The notes: generated by a model not told the origin, from the sequence alone. DNA of 64,000 bases from Bacillota bacterium (GCA_023393165.1 JAEWMJ010000029.1:1-64000), one strand, 5' to 3'; positions 34,930 through 43,221 are shown, counted from the stretch's first letter. Translations and numbers: made by a program.

Positions 34930-34944
34930 GAACTACGCATTACA
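34930..34944 (-). repeat. RIT right terminal inverted repeat
   Basis: Reverse complement of the left-end sequence TGTAATGCGTAGTTC (31510-31524). It overlaps the codons at which the DUF3846 reading frame is broken. Confidence 0.75.
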
Positions 34945-35079
34945 CACGACTGCAACGGGATCTTCATACGGGTAAACGGCCTGGATCAACCCGCCCACAA
35001 CATCCTGCATATTATTAAGGCCCCCGCCGATTTCCGCTTGGCGTGGGGCCTTTCCGGGTTCCACTATTAAAACGTTCAT
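34933..35079 (-). pseudogene. DUF3846 gene, 5' part (split by RIT element)
   Basis: Starting at ATG 35079 (AAGGAG 7 bases upstream), the frame encodes MNVLIVEPGKAP, then the conserved PYEDPVAVVCN, and then reaches a TAG at 34933 that belongs to the RIT terminal repeat. The continuation of the protein is at 31197-31480. The fragment makes at most 48 residues. It directly follows parB and is part of the same transcription unit, so the RIT element may also separate parAB from the pilus operon. Confidence 0.85.
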
Positions 35080-35095
35080 TTACTTGCTCCTTTCG

Positions 35096-36019
35096 CTATC
35101 GTTCCTGCTCCATCTGCCTGCTCCGCTGCCACCTGTCTAAAAGTTTTATAATGGTATCCTCCATTTGTTTTGGCGTGTAGCTTTTGGGAAAATATTTCTT
35201 TAGCTTATCGCCTGTCAGAACAACCCTTTGGACCTCTTTCTTTTCTTCGGACATGATGGCGTCCATCACGTCGGAGGAGAGTCGTTCCTCCCGGCTGTAT
35301 TTTTTCAGCCGCTGCGCCTGCGCCAAAGACGGTGTCGCTTCCTGCTTTTCCATTGCATCCAAAAGCCACGCCTGTTCTTCCTTTTTCAGAAAAGACAACT
35401 CCACGGCAGGGTTAAAGGCGATTCTTTTGCTGTCAACCATATCCATGATTTCAGGCACAAGCTGGGTCAAACGGATATACCGCTGAACTTGAACAGAGCT
35501 TTCTCCCGCTTCTTTCGCAACAATCTCTCTGGCCTTTAACTTGTGTCCAACTTGGTCACAAGTTAAATCAACCCGTTCGCCCTGATGTTTCAAGGCCTCC
35601 AGCTTCATCTTATATGCCAATGCTCGCTCACTCGGCAATATGTTCTCCCTTTGCAAATTGGAATCAACCATAATGATCACGGCGGCATCGTCGTCCATCT
35701 CCCTCACGATCACCGGCATGGTTTCATTGCCTGCCATCTCGCAGGCACGCTTGCGCCGGTGCCCTGCAATCAGTTCATACCCGCCTTCTTCCCGCAAACG
35801 AGCGATGGCCGGAACCAGCACCCCGTATTTTGCAACACTTTCAGCGGTATCCCGCATCGCCTCGTCGTCCACGACCTTAAACGGATGGTTTTTGAAAGGA
35901 AACAGGTCGCTTAAGGGGATCTCCATCACCTTTTCGCGCAGGTCGTCCGCGCGGGTTTTATCGTTTTGAAAAAGGTCATCGTACGAGGTCAGCTTTATAT
36001 TTTTCGCGCTGCTTTTCAA
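35096..36019 (-). CDS. parB: ParB/Spo0J-family partition protein
   Basis: A 307-residue DNA-binding CTPase-type ParB. The N-terminal ParB box includes GGYELIAGHRRKRACEMAG near residues 78-95. A helix-turn-helix region (about 155-185) and a helical C-terminus follow. The start is TTG 36019, with a full AAGGAGGTGA site 9 bases upstream inside parA; the two genes overlap by 44 bases. ParB with ParA would stabilise the element while it is excised or replicating. No clear parS site was identified in the window. Confidence 0.9.
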   Translation of the reverse strand: MKSSAKNIKLTSYDDLFQNDKTRADDLREKVMEIPLSDLFPFKNHPFKVVDDEAMRDTAESVAKYGVLVPAIARLREEGGYELIAGHRRKRACEMAGNETMPVIVREMDDDAAVIIMVDSNLQRENILPSERALAYKMKLEALKHQGERVDLTCDQVGHKLKAREIVAKEAGESSVQVQRYIRLTQLVPEIMDMVDSKRIAFNPAVELSFLKKEEQAWLLDAMEKQEATPSLAQAQRLKKYSREERLSSDVMDAIMSEEKKEVQRVVLTGDKLKKYFPKSYTPKQMEDTIIKLLDRWQRSRQMEQER

Positions 36020-36794
36020 TTTTCATCACCTCCTTGGTCAACACTCTGTATGCCTCTGCCACTTTCCCGTGCGGGTCGTGCGCGTATATGCTTTTGCCCT
36101 CCGCGCTAATTTCCGCCGCACGGACCGAAAGAGGAATATGGCTGTCAAAGATTTTCAGTTTGCCGCCGTAGGCTTCATGCAGCAAAGCGATAATGTCTTT
36201 TGCGTAGTTGGTGCGCTCGTTCACCATCGTCAACAGGATACCGTCGATCTTCAAATTCGGATTAAGCTGCTTTCTTACCCTGCCGATGGTCATCATGAGC
36301 TGCTCCAAACCTTTGACCGGCAGGTACTGTGCCTGCACAGGGATGATGACACTGTCCGCCGCGGCTAGCGCATTGATCGTCAGCATAGATAAAGACGGCG
36401 CGCAGTCCAACAATATATAGTCATATTGCCGCCTTACAATATCCAGGTATTGCTTTAACACGGTTTCCCGGCTCATGGCATTAACTAGGGATACTTCCAT
36501 GCCGGAAAGTTCGATGTTCGCGGGCATAAGGTCAACGCCTTCGGCATGATGCAGGATGCCTTCCTGTGGAGTCAGATGGACATCGGCCAACACCTTACCC
36601 ATAAGGGTTGCCAGCGTTACCGGCAGTTGGTCCGGCTGCGGGTATCCCAGACTGATCGTCAGGCTGCCTTGCGGATCGCTGTCAACTAGAAGCACCTTGT
36701 TCCCGTTTTGCGCAAGCCCGATTCCTAGATTGGCACATGTGGTCGTCTTCCCCACACCACCTTTTTGGTTCGCTAGAGCGATTACTTTGGTCAT
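35976..36794 (-). CDS. parA: ParA-family partition ATPase
   Basis: A 272-residue ParA/Soj ATPase with the deviant Walker A motif KGGVGKTTT near residues 11-19, VLLVDSDPQGSLT (near 34-46) and YILLDCAPS (near 126). The length is typical of ICE ParA proteins without an N-terminal DNA-binding domain. It begins the backbone gene series and has a plausible promoter at 36847-36874. With ParB it should aid maintenance of the circular form. It marks the start of the ICE backbone operon. Confidence 0.93.
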   Translation of the reverse strand: MTKVIALANQKGGVGKTTTCANLGIGLAQNGNKVLLVDSDPQGSLTISLGYPQPDQLPVTLATLMGKVLADVHLTPQEGILHHAEGVDLMPANIELSGMEVSLVNAMSRETVLKQYLDIVRRQYDYILLDCAPSLSMLTINALAAADSVIIPVQAQYLPVKGLEQLMMTIGRVRKQLNPNLKIDGILLTMVNERTNYAKDIIALLHEAYGGKLKIFDSHIPLSVRAAEISAEGKSIYAHDPHGKVAEAYRVLTKEVMKIEKQREKYKADLVR

Positions 36795-36811
36795 TTAAAA
36801 ACACCTCCAAA

Positions 36812-36874
36812 AAAAAACGTTTACTATTGCAAGCAAACGCATTTCAACTATAATGGCAACTTATATTATTACAA
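36812..36874 (-). promoter_or_regulatory. parA promoter and possible operator
   Basis: On the minus strand TTGTAA (36869-36874) and TATAGT (36847-36852) are spaced by 16 bases and point at parA. Downstream, an imperfect inverted repeat CGTTTA...CAAACG (about 36819-36840) lies between the promoter and the ribosome site. ParA, ParB or another regulator could bind there. Confidence 0.5.
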
Positions 36875-36970
36875 GACATAATTGATATCTTTAAAAATAA
36901 AAATCAATAAATAGCATATCCTAAAAAAGTATTAATAAGTTTTAATGATAATAAACAATCGGAGGTTAAT

Positions 36971-37141
36971 ATGCAAAGTGCTTCTGAATCACTATCTTAT
37001 GCACAAATTTTTTCTGATTTAAAAACTCTGGAAAATTTATTAGACCATAGCGACATAGATCCACAATTAATACAATCACTAAAAACTGCACAAAAAGTAG
37101 TATTATCTATTGAGCTTATGCAGTTTGTGGTAATTGAATAA
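36971..37141 (+). CDS. Small 56-residue protein, function unknown
   Basis: A plus-strand reading frame of 56 residues with a good GGAGG site 5 bases before the ATG. The sequence (MQSASESLSYAQIFSDLKTL at the start) is predicted to be mostly helical and slightly acidic, like small regulators or antitoxins. It is divergent from parA and convergent with the GHKL gene, whose stop codon is 15 bases away. No family was recognised. The ribosome site and AT-rich codon use matching the neighbouring defence genes support it being real. Confidence 0.5.
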   Translation: MQSASESLSYAQIFSDLKTLENLLDHSDIDPQLIQSLKTAQKVVLSIELMQFVVIE

Positions 37142-37155
37142 TTTGAAATTAAATA

Positions 37156-39624
37156 CTATTTAAACATTGCATTATAAATATCTCTTAAGGTTGTTGGTAT
37201 CTCCGAATTTATTGCATTAGTTATATGCCCCTTGGCAGTATTAGGCGTGCAATCCACGGATACATATTTTTCGTCAAAATGAAATTGACCCGGAATGATA
37301 TTCCGCAATGCAAAGATATATGAACGAATCTCTTGCGTCGAATATGTTTTACTTAATTTTTCATTTACTTTCATCCTTACGACTTCAACTGTTGGTGGCT
37401 CTCTATCATGTTTTTGAAGGTAGTATACAGTCTCGATAATATCAAAATATGGGCCCTGAACTGGATTTTCAGTAACAAGAGTATCAATCCAGGCTGTAAC
37501 CTTGGCCGGAGCATAGCAAGTTGCAAACAAGCCTTGTAATTTTACTAATCCTAATTGCTTTGGAACAGCATATAATAATAATCTGGCTAAATCTTGAACT
37601 TTCATTACAGTTACCTTTTGTTGTTCAGCTTCTTTAGAGATTGCACTGTTTGGATCATCTTCTCCTTGGTAACCAATTGCAACTTCAACTGCATATGTCG
37701 CTTTATAATCGCTTTGATGGCGTTTCAATCCTGAAAGCTTTGCTGTCCCTGCGGCTATACGTGCACCACCTGTACTTTTAGCATCAAAAGTCAAAGAATA
37801 ATTTTTTGATGCGCCATCAGATGAGTAACCCAGAACAGCTTCTGCATGCCCATCAGGTTTTCCATTTCCTCCAATTTTTGTTGCCTCAAAACCCAGGGCA
37901 AGAAATGCTCTATATACAGCATCTTCTAGACCTGTCGGGTTGGCTACTGAATCATGTAACAGTTGTGCAGCCGCAGGGATACCTTCTCTATCAGATAAAG
38001 CTAATTGCCTTAACGTCTCATCCCGTTTTTTCATTATTGAATTTATATCAGTTTCGTCAATCCCAATTTCATACAAATGCGCTTCTGTTAACACTTCAGT
38101 GATCACAAGACTTTCCAAAGGTAAAGTATTTTTGTAAGAATCACTATAATTAGCAATGTAGGGATGAAGAGAATTAATTGTAAGTGTCTTGTTTTTTAAA
38201 TTCAACCGTGCAATTGGTGCTTGAGCGTCTAAAATTCCCCATTCAATATTTTCTATGACCTGCTTTCCTTCGTCCAGATCGCCCTCATATTTAGGTAATA
38301 ATTCTTCTGCTGTTGAAGATATTGGCTTTTCAATAAGAAAAGGATTAGTTATTTCATTAGCAAAGTATTTTTCAATAAACTTATAAATTGGTTTTTTGGA
38401 AGTAGTATACGATGTCTGAGATAATCTATATCCAACACTTTTCTTTTTTTCGCGTTGTGCCTCAATATCAAAATAATATTTCCTTACTTCACTATTAAAT
38501 TTTTTCTTTATATATGCTTTCAATTCATTAAGTGGCTTAGAATCCTTTACTGCTTCACGTGTTGACGTTAAATTTGCATCCAAGCCATCCCCATTAATTA
38601 GAATTCTACACCGATTAAATGGTCCATGTGAAAAAGGTTCCATACCTAAAAGCGGATCATCAAGGTTTATTAATCGACCTCTAATACTTAAAAAGATACC
38701 ATGACTCCGTCCATTCTCAGAGGACTTACCTCCGAGCAAAGAATCTTCGTATAATATAATAGTACCATTTACTCCTTTTAAAGAGTCAAAGTCTATCCAA
38801 TATTCGTCTGTCTCCTTATTATATCTGCAAGTAGCGTAATCTAGTGAATTGGCTGTTATGTCTTCTTTCCCTATTATCCACTGTTTCATTATTGGAGCAG
38901 CAATTTTTGAAGATTCAACAATAGTATTATTATAATATAATTTAAATTGAGGGTTTAAAGGCAAAGCGGTGCGTAAAATCCATTTTAATCTTCCTTCTCT
39001 TATTTCAGACGCTTTAGTTTTTAAATCTGATAAAATGGAAATAGTCCATGATGGGACTGCTTTAGGCCCAAACATCTCAAAGCTGACCATATTATTACCA
39101 TTAACTATACAATAATAATCTATTATACTTTTAGCATCATTTTCTGATACTTCAACTTCATCCAACAAAATTTTTTCAGTGCCTTCCTTAATTCTATTAT
39201 AATCCATAGATACTAGAAGAAATCTACCAAGCTTTTTTGTGATATATGTTAAATTTCTTGCTAAAATATAAGTTGACAATTTTCCAATTCCAAATTGACC
39301 AATTTGTAATCTTGTTCCTTTTTGGTCGGGTGTATCACGCTTGAAAGATTCGCCTATACGCCAAAGATCCTTTAGCTCCTTTTGAGTCAAGCCCTCGCCA
39401 TTATCACACACCCAAATATAAGCATCATTTGCTGAAAGATCTGATGAAATGTAAACTGAAACATTATCAGCTAAAGCATCATATGAATTACAGATAAGCT
39501 CTTCAAAGGCTTTGTTTGGGCTTGAGTATAATCCAGCTGAAAATAATTCGATGATTTTATAACTTATACTAACCTCAATATCATCAATTTTCTTTTTATT
39601 AATTAGTTTATCTAAAATAATCAT
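37156..39624 (-). CDS. GHKL ATPase fused to PD-(D/E)XK nuclease-like domain
   Basis: An 822-residue protein. The N-terminal Bergerat ATPase fold has all boxes: EELICNSYDAL (41-51), DNGEG (74-78) and GQFGIGKLS (109-117), as in HSP90, MutL and MORC ATPases. A restriction-nuclease-like domain lies near 565-660: GFEATKIGGNGKPDGHAEAV followed by SLTFDAKSTGG, giving the D and D-x-K residues. A C-terminal region of about 130 residues is helical. The ATG overlaps the methyltransferase stop by four bases. GHKL ATPases fused to nucleases next to methyltransferases are known from surveys of restriction systems. An ATP-dependent restriction or defence role is likely but unproven for this arrangement. Confidence 0.75.
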   Translation of the reverse strand: MIILDKLINKKKIDDIEVSISYKIIELFSAGLYSSPNKAFEELICNSYDALADNVSVYISSDLSANDAYIWVCDNGEGLTQKELKDLWRIGESFKRDTPDQKGTRLQIGQFGIGKLSTYILARNLTYITKKLGRFLLVSMDYNRIKEGTEKILLDEVEVSENDAKSIIDYYCIVNGNNMVSFEMFGPKAVPSWTISILSDLKTKASEIREGRLKWILRTALPLNPQFKLYYNNTIVESSKIAAPIMKQWIIGKEDITANSLDYATCRYNKETDEYWIDFDSLKGVNGTIILYEDSLLGGKSSENGRSHGIFLSIRGRLINLDDPLLGMEPFSHGPFNRCRILINGDGLDANLTSTREAVKDSKPLNELKAYIKKKFNSEVRKYYFDIEAQREKKKSVGYRLSQTSYTTSKKPIYKFIEKYFANEITNPFLIEKPISSTAEELLPKYEGDLDEGKQVIENIEWGILDAQAPIARLNLKNKTLTINSLHPYIANYSDSYKNTLPLESLVITEVLTEAHLYEIGIDETDINSIMKKRDETLRQLALSDREGIPAAAQLLHDSVANPTGLEDAVYRAFLALGFEATKIGGNGKPDGHAEAVLGYSSDGASKNYSLTFDAKSTGGARIAAGTAKLSGLKRHQSDYKATYAVEVAIGYQGEDDPNSAISKEAEQQKVTVMKVQDLARLLLYAVPKQLGLVKLQGLFATCYAPAKVTAWIDTLVTENPVQGPYFDIIETVYYLQKHDREPPTVEVVRMKVNEKLSKTYSTQEIRSYIFALRNIIPGQFHFDEKYVSVDCTPNTAKGHITNAINSEIPTTLRDIYNAMFK

Positions 39625-40925
39625 GAAACATCTCTTTCTTCAGTGTTTTTATTCTTAAATCCCATTACAACAAATTCTTCGTGATAAACTGATCGTTTCG
39701 TTTTATCATTTGTAAATTTACCTTTTTCATCTCTATACGGCGTTAATAATTTCTTTGAGATTCTTCGTTTACATAATGAGATTTCTGAAAATCCACTCAT
39801 AATTAAAGACTCAACAAGATGGCGTGAATTTTCAATTTTTACTCCCTTGTATTCCGTATCACCGATAATAAAGAATGCTATACCATTATCTTCTAACATG
39901 TGATAGCAACGCTGTGTGGCCCGCTGTATATCTATATAATATCTTGCAACAGATTTAACTTTTGAATTTGATATTTTTTGTTGACGCATTTGTTCAATGA
40001 TTGCTGCTGCAGTATTATTTAATTCCATAACTTCAAAATAGTATTGTTCATGATTGTGAATACTACCAATTGTACCGTTTCGCAGGTCTCTATAATCATC
40101 AGTATAACCAAGCCATAATGAAGATAGTTGATGTAAATCCGCATATTCATAAGACGTTACATAGGGGGGGCTTGTAATTATTAAGCTTACTGTTGGAAGA
40201 ACGCGTTTTGTTAAAAAATTAACTGTCTCGATTTTCATTTTGGGTTCATATATATTATCATTATCGTTTATTGCCTTTAAAAATAAATTAAATTGGTTCT
40301 TGAAAGCAGTTTCGACATCTATTGGACATTTTTCCTGATCAATCTGGGGTTTAATTGATTTAGTTAACCATTTTGAAGTAGGTTTTAAAATTGATGAAAA
40401 AATGCAATTAAAAGCTTGCCGGTACTTTCCATTAGGAGTTATTTGTATTGCATTTAATAATCGTTTTAAATCAAGAAAATGTTCTTCATCAAACCAATAT
40501 CTAAGTCTTTGATTAGCAGACTTATATTGCATAGTATTTTTATTTAAATTATGATAACTCGATAAAATATTTTTATAGTATGATTCTAGCAATAAGGAGT
40601 TATAATTTGAACTCTTAACTTTTGCAATTAGTGTGGCAATCGGGTTAATATCACAACCCCAAAATTCAAAGTTGTTATTTTTTGCTTCCAATGCAACGGT
40701 ACCGCATCCACAAAAAACATCTGCAATTTTATTAATATATATTCCATGATTTTTTGCATAAGAAATAGCCTTGGTTGCGATAAAGGCAGGAAATTTTGCA
40801 GGATAAGAATGAATGCTATGAATTTTAGGTTCTATGCTATCTCCAAGATTCCAATATTCATCAATCTGAATATCTTTGACATTATAGCCTAATGCTTCTT
40901 CAATGCTAGTAATTATATAAGCCAT
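39621..40925 (-). CDS. DNA N4/N6 methyltransferase (SPPY type)
   Basis: A 434-residue amino-methyltransferase. The AdoMet motif I DVFCGCGTVALEA lies near residue 71, WGCDINP near 93, and the catalytic motif IV TSPPYVTSYEYAD near 250. This order (AdoMet motif first) and SPPY suggest cytosine-N4 or adenine-N6 methylation. A GGAGGGAATA site precedes the ATG. It overlaps the GHKL-nuclease gene by an ATGA, so the pair is coupled with the methyltransferase translated first, as expected if it protects host DNA from its partner. Confidence 0.85.
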   Translation of the reverse strand: MAYIITSIEEALGYNVKDIQIDEYWNLGDSIEPKIHSIHSYPAKFPAFIATKAISYAKNHGIYINKIADVFCGCGTVALEAKNNNFEFWGCDINPIATLIAKVKSSNYNSLLLESYYKNILSSYHNLNKNTMQYKSANQRLRYWFDEEHFLDLKRLLNAIQITPNGKYRQAFNCIFSSILKPTSKWLTKSIKPQIDQEKCPIDVETAFKNQFNLFLKAINDNDNIYEPKMKIETVNFLTKRVLPTVSLIITSPPYVTSYEYADLHQLSSLWLGYTDDYRDLRNGTIGSIHNHEQYYFEVMELNNTAAAIIEQMRQQKISNSKVKSVARYYIDIQRATQRCYHMLEDNGIAFFIIGDTEYKGVKIENSRHLVESLIMSGFSEISLCKRRISKKLLTPYRDEKGKFTNDKTKRSVYHEEFVVMGFKNKNTEERDVS

Positions 40926-41120
40926 TATTCCCTCCAGATTTTTGTATATCCGTTTTTGTCAATTTGTTTATAAAAATTGCAACCAAACATCAAAGGCTTC
41001 ATGGCTTATTCAACATGGTTAGATTAGCCTCCTTATTGACAGTTTTACAAATAAAGGATACCATATTTTGTTGAATAATATCAATATAAATAAAGTATTA
41101 TAAACTAAATAATATAAAAA

Positions 41121-42200
41121 TTAATAGTAAATGCCTCCCTCCTCAATAATAACCTGTCTTAATTCAGGCATTACCTCTTTTGAATTAGCAGGAAATTTTT
41201 TTATATATAGGTCAATTAATTCAATGATCTCTTCAGTAGAATGTGAGGTTTGAAAATCAAATAAATACATTATTAAAGCCCAATATCCTGAATTCTCATC
41301 GGTATTTTCATCGAAAGCTATTTCTTTTAATATATCCAAATACCCTTCAATACGATCTATAATGGCATAAATACTTTGGCCAATTGAACCTCGCTGAATC
41401 CCCTCATCTTCATTTATGAATTCTAATAATTGTTTGATTTCTGTTTTTCCCCACATTTTTTTCAACAAATTAAGTGCTTTATCCTGAATATCTTCATCTA
41501 TTATATTGCCTTTAAACCAAAAAATATCTCCATGTCCAGGAATAAGTGTAATTATATTAATTAAATTTCGTTTTAAATATTGGTCATTACAATATTTGAA
41601 ATAATTAAAAAATATAAACCAAGTCGCAAATTTATTTCTATGATATGCAAATAAATTTTTTACACCAATATATTGTTGTTCGATGTCATAAATTTCAGAT
41701 ATATTATTTATTGCGTTTAAAAAAGATTGAGAATCGGTCATACCTTCATTATATGTAATAAAATGTTCAAAAAAAGAATTAAAAGTATCAAGGCTAAAAA
41801 GGTTCTCAGTAGGAACCGGGATATTATATGGACCGTTTTCAATTATATCTGGGTGATTTAAAATATACTCTTTTATATCAATCCAATAAATTGTGTCCTT
41901 ACTAGGATTGTATACTAAACCAGCAACGGGTAGATTTAAATTCTTCCAATACTTTAAGTGTTCTTTATCTGCAGGAATAAAAATTTTAATACCATTTCGA
42001 ACAAAAGAACCTCCAGATTTTATTTGTGTAGCAATACAAAAACTAGTTGATTCATTTCCTGAAATAAACTCTATAAAAGCATCATTACCAAGATCATTTT
42101 CTAAATCAATTTTATGAAATATACAATTTGCTTGATTTACTACTAAAGCAACCTTAGATACTCCTATTTTACCTATACTTTTATTGACAGTGTTTTTCAT
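41121..42200 (-). CDS. DUF4365-domain protein
   Basis: A 359-residue AT-rich gene. The N-terminal 130 residues fit DUF4365, a PD-(D/E)XK nuclease-like fold: LGNDAFIEFI near 38 and ATQIKSGGSF near 58 supply the D and Q-x-K residues. The remaining 220 residues are helical, with an acidic character and no recognised domain. It lies 195 bases upstream of the methyltransferase gene on the same strand, so it may be a third member of that defence cluster or a separate gene. The ribosome site (GGGGCC) is weak. Confidence 0.65.
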   Translation of the reverse strand: MKNTVNKSIGKIGVSKVALVVNQANCIFHKIDLENDLGNDAFIEFISGNESTSFCIATQIKSGGSFVRNGIKIFIPADKEHLKYWKNLNLPVAGLVYNPSKDTIYWIDIKEYILNHPDIIENGPYNIPVPTENLFSLDTFNSFFEHFITYNEGMTDSQSFLNAINNISEIYDIEQQYIGVKNLFAYHRNKFATWFIFFNYFKYCNDQYLKRNLINIITLIPGHGDIFWFKGNIIDEDIQDKALNLLKKMWGKTEIKQLLEFINEDEGIQRGSIGQSIYAIIDRIEGYLDILKEIAFDENTDENSGYWALIMYLFDFQTSHSTEEIIELIDLYIKKFPANSKEVMPELRQVIIEEGGIYY

Positions 42201-42539
42201 AAAGGCCCCATAAAATCTCTAATTGAAATTATCTGATTAGGTTTAGTTTAGAGATAAATCTAAATTATAATAAGACTTTTTAACGCATTATTTCTCCAAA
42301 TATTATATAACGAATACTTAATTTTTACCAGAAAGGTTTACAAAAACATTCATTTACGAACATGTCATTTTTGCACTAACGGATATCATTTTGAACGAAA
42401 TAAATCAGAATCAAGCTGTTTGCATTATTTAATATTCTCTGTTTTATGCATACTATGGTAAAAAAGTAGGATACTTCTCAATCTATCCTTTTCCTCAATA
42501 TTCTCCGCCTTTGAACCTCTACCCCTAATTTCTTTTATA
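42201..42539. other. AT-rich intergenic region
   Basis: No coding sequence, terminator or repeat is convincing here. The part next to 42200 probably holds the promoter of the DUF4365 gene. The part near 42540 is downstream of the excisionase-like gene, where an integrase would be expected in this family but is absent. Confidence 0.5.
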
Positions 42540-42782
42540 TCATACCTGAACTTTTAATTTCTTGCTATATTCAGCATAATGCTTACTTAACACATAATTA
42601 ATAACATATTTTTTAGGTATCAAATAGGATGTACGAATAAAAAAATGCTTAACCCTGTTTTCCCGCATCAGCTTCTGCCCGGTACTCTTGCTTATCCCGC
42701 CGAGCATCTTTCTGAAATCGTCCATCCCGACCACGTCGGGATAATCTTTGAATAATTCTTCATAGTACTTTTTATTTCTCAT
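42540..42782 (-). CDS. Excisionase-like helix-turn-helix protein (orphan)
   Basis: An 80-residue DNA-binding protein very similar to the excisionase at 44560-44778. Both share a FKDYPDVVG segment, a GxIS-x-TG turn, RENRVKHF or HENRIKHF, and a Y-IPK motif. The ATG at 42782 is chosen because AGGAGG lies 6 bases upstream; frame extensions to 42878 are not needed. In this family the integrase gene normally follows on the same strand, but here DUF4365 follows instead. It is probably the surviving excisionase of the large ICE or of an older insertion. Confidence 0.7.
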   Translation of the reverse strand: MRNKKYYEELFKDYPDVVGMDDFRKMLGGISKSTGQKLMRENRVKHFFIRTSYLIPKKYVINYVLSKHYAEYSKKLKVQV

Positions 42783-42876
42783 GGTCATCCTCCTAAATCT
42801 TGTGTCAATGGCAGGCGATGACCGTTCAGCTTTATTATTTTTTACCTGCGGATCTGGCACATTTTCATGCCTCCGC

Positions 42877-42906
42877 ATCCCTCCAATATCCCTCCAATAT
42901 CCCTCC
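42877..42906. repeat. Three ATCCCTCC repeats, 11-bp spacing (arm-type sites)
   Basis: ATCCCTCC occurs at 42877-42884, 42888-42895 and 42899-42906, each 11 bases apart, about one helical turn. They lie between the excisionase-like gene and the tRNA-Leu attachment site. Two more copies lie on the other side of that site (43202-43221). They are probably arm-type binding sites for the integrase. Confidence 0.6.
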
Positions 42907-43067
42907 GATTTCCTGAAATTCTTAAAAAACAGCTATTTTAATAAATCGCATTAAACAGGGATTATTGGAGTCGCAAGCTCGGAAAACGGCTTTGCAATCA
43001 ACTTTTTTCGGGTTCTGGGTTCCACTATAGGGTGCTGGGTTCCACCCCGTTCCGGATAGCACCAAAA

Positions 43068-43123
43068 ACTCAAAATCCATTGGTAGCGATACCGTGCCGG
43101 TTCGAGTCCGGCCACCGGCACCA
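43068..43123 (+). other. Attachment site: 3' half of tRNA-Leu
   Basis: From ACTCAAAATCC (an anticodon-loop-like CAA) through the variable arm, T-arm GGTTCGAGTCC and the acceptor end ...CCGGCACCA, this is the 3' half of a tRNA-Leu gene. The 5' half is absent upstream. Such 3' fragments are left when integrative elements use tRNA genes as targets. A 36-base identical core (43073-43108) recurs at 51848-51883. The integrase gene starts its 3' end 180 bases away. Confidence 0.8.
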
Positions 43124-43128
43124 CTCAG

Positions 43129-43153
43129 AAACCGCATTCCTATGCGGTTTTTT
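43129..43153 (+). terminator. Terminator following the tRNA-Leu fragment
   Basis: AAACCGCAT and ATGCGGTTT form a 9-bp stem with a TCCT loop, ending in a run of T. It follows the tRNA fragment by six bases, like the native terminator of a tRNA gene carried along with the attachment site. Confidence 0.75.
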
Positions 43154-43201
43154 GTTTGCCTTAAATCAACCGCAAAACGGATTTTGTCTTGTTTTTTCCG
43201 C

Positions 43202-43221
43202 ATCCCTCCCAGCATCCCTCC
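43202..43221. repeat. Two ATCCCTCC repeats, 12-bp spacing (arm-type sites)
   Basis: ATCCCTCC at 43202-43209 and 43214-43221, between the attachment core and the integrase gene. The same sequence is found three times on the other side of the core. Confidence 0.55.

Larger units (their letters stand above)
31481..34944 (+). mobile_element. RIT (recombinase-in-trio) element
   Basis: Three overlapping plus-strand tyrosine recombinase genes (31659-34859) are bounded by inverted copies of TGTAATGCGTAGTTC at 31510-31524 and 34930-34944. The whole interrupts a DUF3846 gene in opposite orientation. The architecture (three recombinases of about 410, 320 and 340 residues with ATGA-type overlaps) matches RIT elements described in other bacteria. 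A perfect 30-bp palindrome marks the left junction. Because both gene halves are otherwise intact, the insertion looks fairly recent. Confidence 0.85.
1..43123. mobile_element. Tn1549-like integrative and conjugative element (left part off-window)
   Basis: Minus-strand genes for VirB6, a Maff2-type protein, VirD4 coupling protein, PcfB, MOB_P-type relaxase, MobC, a DUF6017 protein, a giant methylase-helicase, a TOPRIM primase-like protein, ParB and ParA follow the order known from Tn1549/CTn-like elements of Clostridia. The right boundary is inferred to be the tRNA-Leu 3'-half copy ending at 43123. The left boundary, VirB4 and the peptidoglycan hydrolase are outside the window. Cargo includes a Tad pilus operon, an EamA transporter, Gabija, a RES-domain gene and a methyltransferase/GHKL-nuclease pair. 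No integrase gene lies left of the 43,1 kb attachment site, so the element may depend on an integrase elsewhere. Confidence 0.8.

Noticed and set aside
43068..43123. Functional tRNA-Leu gene
   Set aside because: Only the 3' half is present; the acceptor 5' strand, D-arm and start are missing.
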